DNA of 6,836 nt from Nostoc sp. CHAB 5715 (lineage in GTDB: Bacteria > Cyanobacteriota > Cyanobacteriia > Cyanobacteriales > Nostocaceae): NCBI RefSeq assembly GCF_020829685.1, contig NZ_JAIVFR010000350.1, forward strand, positions 1 to 6,836. Reading direction: 5' to 3'. The notes under the pieces are model-generated. The model saw nothing but the letters and a program-made list of their open reading frames with translations, was not told the DNA's origin and ran no database searches. The translations under genes were made by a program, and so were the position numbers. Positions 5,301-6,836 of this stretch are shown here, piece by piece; positions within the stretch are counted from its first letter, which is position 1, and the number at the start of each line of letters is the position of its first letter.

Positions 5301-6836
5301 CTAATTCCGGTACACCATCCGCCTTCACAGGTAGCTTGATAGTGGCATCTTTGGCAGTGATTTTGAAGTCAAAGCCGTTATTGCGGACAGAGGCAATTTC
5401 GCCACCCTCAATTACAATGCCATCCAGGTTAAACTCTCTGAGGTTGGGTGCATTGACTGAGACAGTCACGCCTGCTGATGGGGGCGTAGCACTGAGGCTA
5501 AAGGTATGTAGTGATACCGTCCCTTCTGACTCTACCAACACAGAAGGAGAGGTTGTCAAACTCACCTGAATTTGCGAAGTTGCATCGTCTACAACTGTAA
5601 ATGTCACTCCTGGGGCGTCAGCGTCGATGGTGTAACCCGGTGCTTGTTGCAAGTTGAAGGTGATTTCATCGATACCTTCGACTTCGCCATCAGCAAAGGC
5701 TGACAGGGTGATGGTTGCTGTTTGCTCGGTAATTTTGAAGTAGAAACCATTGGCACTAAAGTTAGGTGTTGGGAAGACTCCACCCGTAACATCAGCGTTG
5801 TAGACATCAAAATCTCCCAGAACGCGTCCTGAGGCATCACTGGGACTGTTGACATATACCAACAGACCTCCGGTTGGGGGTGGTTCGCTCAGGGTAAAGG
5901 TTAAGGTGGTTGTGTTACCAGTAGCTTCACTCAACGAGGTATTGTTGGTACTGAGGCTAACCGTTGGAGTTACTGTAGCAGCAGGTACTTGGCCGAGGCT
6001 CTCGTAGAAAGTGACAGTAGAACTAGCAGCGCCAACGTCATAACCTGCACCCGCTTCTAGGGTAAAGGTGGCTGTGTCGGTGGTCGCACCCGCACTGTTG
6101 TCTTTAACTGAGAGGTTAATCAGGGCGTTGGCTTGGGTAAGCTTGAATTTGAATCCGGTGGCTTCACCCTCTGAGTTGAAGACTGCACCAACGAATTCGC
6201 CTCCGGGGCTAAATGGTTCGGTTCCTAAGTTGCTGAAGTAGTCTCGGAAGGCGATATCACTGTTGAGTGTTACAACTAGTCCGTCTTCTGGAATTTCGCC
6301 ATCCACACTGAAGACGAATGTCAACAGGGAGGCGCCATCTTCTAAGGTTTTGACTATGGCTGGTGCCAATAGATTATCTTCAAAGTCGAATGCTCCTGCG
6401 ATCGTGTTGAAGGATACTGTTGGCTCAAGGGGAGCAGGAGCAGGGGTGAGGTCAATGCTGAGTTCGTAGTTGCCAATGTTGGTTCCAGAGGCAGGAATGA
6501 TGCGACCACCGCCACTACCTGCTGTGAAGGGGTCATAGTAACGATTAGCATTGGCGGCGACACCAATATAATAGGCTCCGTCTGCGGTGGCAGTGAATTC
6601 TAGGTAAGCATCGCGGTTGGAAACAAATAACTCATCCGGGGCGGGGTTGTTAAATGATGTTGCCAACTGGGTGCCTGTGGAGTCAAATAGCCGCAGTTCC
6701 GTATCGACAAATTGGTTGTTTTCAAACCCTTCAATTAGGAAGGGCACGGAGTCAGTGTCAATTTTAATCTTGTCGCCTGCTTTGAGTTCGACTTTGTACA
6801 GGTCTACATCCTCTGAAGCATCAATGAAGTTCCCTG
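2314..6836 (-). CDS. Giant secreted PPC/Calx-beta/RTX exoprotein, 5'-partial
   Basis: The frame is open from the right edge to TAA at 2314-2316, giving 1506 visible residues (residue 1 is the codon at 6834-6832). The GTG at 6745-6747 is internal to a domain and is not the start; the true 5' end is outside the window. Domains in order: PPC 1 (about 1-130, N-terminus cut), Calx-beta-like 137-279, 291-417 and 422-541, PPC 2 (552-719), Calx-beta-like 738-895, 906-1029 and 1034-1156, PPC 3 (1166-1331), RTX nonapeptides (1339-1437), and a C-terminal tail (1438-1506). PPC domains show (S/A)ExNDT, SEDVDLYKV, LRVFDA and GxYYxGV patterns. RTX repeats bind calcium and fold after export. The tail (VDTINNF, RIGLGSGLSYDQL, ending AFTNV) matches type I secretion targets in cyanobacteria. 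The protein is therefore probably exported by an ABC exporter/TolC-type system to the cell surface or medium, stabilised by calcium. No catalytic domain is visible; one could lie in the missing N-terminus, since PPC domains often accompany secreted peptidases. An adhesin or matrix role is equally possible. Confidence 0.88.
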   Translation of the reverse strand, partial: GNFIDASEDVDLYKVELKAGDKIKIDTDSVPFLIEGFENNQFVDTELRLFDSTGTQLATSFNNPAPDELFVSNRDAYLEFTATADGAYYIGVAANANRYYDPFTAGSGGGRIIPASGTNIGNYELSIDLTPAPAPLEPTVSFNTIAGAFDFEDNLLAPAIVKTLEDGASLLTFVFSVDGEIPEDGLVVTLNSDIAFRDYFSNLGTEPFSPGGEFVGAVFNSEGEATGFKFKLTQANALINLSVKDNSAGATTDTATFTLEAGAGYDVGAASSTVTFYESLGQVPAATVTPTVSLSTNNTSLSEATGNTTTLTFTLSEPPPTGGLLVYVNSPSDASGRVLGDFDVYNADVTGGVFPTPNFSANGFYFKITEQTATITLSAFADGEVEGIDEITFNLQQAPGYTIDADAPGVTFTVVDDATSQIQVSLTTSPSVLVESEGTVSLHTFSLSATPPSAGVTVSVNAPNLREFNLDGIVIEGGEIASVRNNGFDFKITAKDATIKLPVKADGVPELVEQALFTLLPGTGYQVNSAANFGKFTIADIPEFTPPLTEVSEPNDTIETAFDTKLSSAYPFFSIDSTIDFEYDNNYETEKGLILVDASEDVDLYKVELTAGDTIKIDVDANQFEPGRKLDTSLRVFDAKGVQVGYNEDGAAPDELFVGKWASYLEFTAPEDGVYYLGVAIYNNIKYDPLKPASGNGNSATDPNEYGIGKYTLNISLNDPDAFIANPTEIPAGNKEGPAISLFTIAGTYKNDFDKLDFGILSPEIAETVAEGAGSALTFVLTTEGEIPTGGIEVYIQSDNPLLDYLGNRDSYGSLLSDKPFSRGGQFLDAVYNEAGEAIGFNFRLEEAFATIVIPPTNRKTAETNGAETVTFSVVESVGYTVSDSSSSTVTFYDTVAQVPAPTVIPEVSIAFSQTELIESEGTTTVITLSLSEPPPPEGVQVYISGNAQDALNEFAIFDGKFTGGVPAADGAVSGFYFKLLEQTATITLPVFNSTDIVEGIEEFKFEVKPGAGYTVSPTNGSATITIKDTPDSKIQVSLSTEPKVLIETEETLGKLNFSLSATPPTAGVIVTVSVTDLEENFVPESLVVEGGELVGISAQDNTFTLKITEKNASLSVAIANDNIAEGVETATVTVLAGEGYQINPEANSATFTLVDSPDQAPASTAESNDTLATAIAIGLSATNTSVTFDGEIGEYTVGEGDNQIQVDGSEDVDLYKVNLKAGEQLSINVDAAEIDSKLLYSQLRVFDAEGKELVKTGFDDFQAAPDEVFSTFNDPYLEFSAQTDGTYFVGISQLGNDYYDPKTVGSGSGEVYPDFGIETGKYTVSFGLSAEEPTSPFGTAGDDTLIGTAGNDQLFGRNGNDKQFGRGGDDQLFGGSGNDLLDGGSGNDQLFGNGGKDTLLGGAGDDIIYSGSGDDLINGGVGNDTLYLNGGNDVVVLAQGAGVDTINNFQISFGQRIGLGSGLSYDQLTLSQSGFDTDIKVNDETLAVLKYTQASSLNSSAFTNV
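2524..2820 (-). repeat. Eleven tandem RTX nonapeptide repeats (27-bp units)
   Basis: Eleven consecutive nine-residue units run from GTAGDDTLI to LNGGNDVVV (visible residues 1339-1437), following the GGxGxDxUx calcium-binding pattern. At the DNA level several units keep a shared 21-base core on the plus strand, starting with CCAAACAGTTGG and followed by TCATTGCCA or a close variant, near 2657, 2711 and 2765. Unit 7 (GNGGKDTLL) has Lys before the conserved Asp, and unit 3 (GRNGNDKQF) breaks the hydrophobic position pattern, so those turns may bind calcium poorly. Confidence 0.9.
2845..3339 (-). other. Third PPC domain, joining the super-repeats to the RTX region
   Basis: Visible residues 1166-1330 form a bacterial pre-peptidase C-terminal type beta-sandwich. 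It starts at AESNDTLATAI and contains SEDVDLYKVNLKAGE, LRVFDAEGKEL, AAPDEVF, YLEFSAQTDGTYFVGI and GKYTVSFGL. It is a third copy of the module head without Calx-beta domains after it, and the RTX array begins within about ten residues. Confidence 0.8.
3340..6836 (-). repeat. Super-repeat of PPC plus three Calx-beta-like domains
   Basis: The exoprotein contains a repeating module of about 600 residues. Unit 2 spans 3340-5181, from SEPNDT to just before the matching AESNDT of PPC 3. Unit 1 spans 5182-6836 and is cut by the window edge. The SEDVDLYK anchor recurs at visible residues 7, 599 and 1210, giving spacings of 592 and 611. Each Calx-beta-like domain resembles the one at the same position in the other unit more than its neighbours: for example EPPPTGG/EPPPPEG and EQTATITL in the second domains, and IQVSL plus FSLSATPP in the third. 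The whole block was therefore duplicated as a unit, long enough ago for clear divergence. Confidence 0.85.

Noticed and set aside
5165..5569. Plus-strand open frame of 134 codons opposite the exoprotein
   Set aside because: It lies wholly within a well-supported coding frame on the other strand, its translation resembles no family I know, and it ends without any partner gene or signal.
6745..6747. GTG as the start codon of the exoprotein
   Set aside because: The frame is open upstream to the window edge, and those 29 codons encode the conserved SEDVDLYKVELKAGD part of a PPC domain, so the GTG is internal.

Overview
The window most likely comes from a filamentous cyanobacterium of the Nostoc/Anabaena type. 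It has six perfect HIP1 octamers (GCGATCGC, starting at 8, 1318, 1893, 2016, 3305 and 3476). It also has a Uma2/DUF820 protein with the C-terminal coiled coil typical of cyanobacterial members, and a giant Calx-beta/PPC/RTX exoprotein of a kind common in that group. The genus is an inference; nothing here identifies the species.

Layout from left to right: (1) 1-300, minus strand: the C-terminal part of a CPBP-family membrane protease that lacks its first catalytic motif and is cut by an in-frame stop at 301-303, so probably a pseudogene. It runs off the left edge. (2) 347-1093, plus strand: a Uma2-family PD-(D/E)xK nuclease-like protein whose coiled coil is built from a 21-bp tandem repeat. 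(3) 1151-2203, minus strand, convergent with Uma2: a complete FMN-dependent luciferase-like monooxygenase of the secondary-metabolism (MupA/Atu3671) type. (4) 2204-2313: a short intergenic stretch with two hairpins, one starting at the stop codon of the upstream gene and a stronger one ending about 25 nt before the monooxygenase start. (5) 2314-6836, minus strand: the last 1506 residues of a very large secreted protein. Its order is PPC, three Calx-beta-like domains, PPC, three Calx-beta-like domains, PPC, eleven RTX nonapeptides, and a type I secretion tail. The 5' end lies beyond the right edge.

There is no clear shared pathway. The exoprotein and the monooxygenase are co-directional and could share transcript by read-through, but the hairpins between them argue for separate or attenuated expression. 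The Uma2 gene and the broken protease look like accessory or rearranged DNA. I see no CRISPR array, tRNA, rRNA, insertion sequence or recognisable new defence system. The most interesting items are the modular architecture of the exoprotein, the hairpin placed just before the monooxygenase, and the orphan natural-product-type monooxygenase itself.
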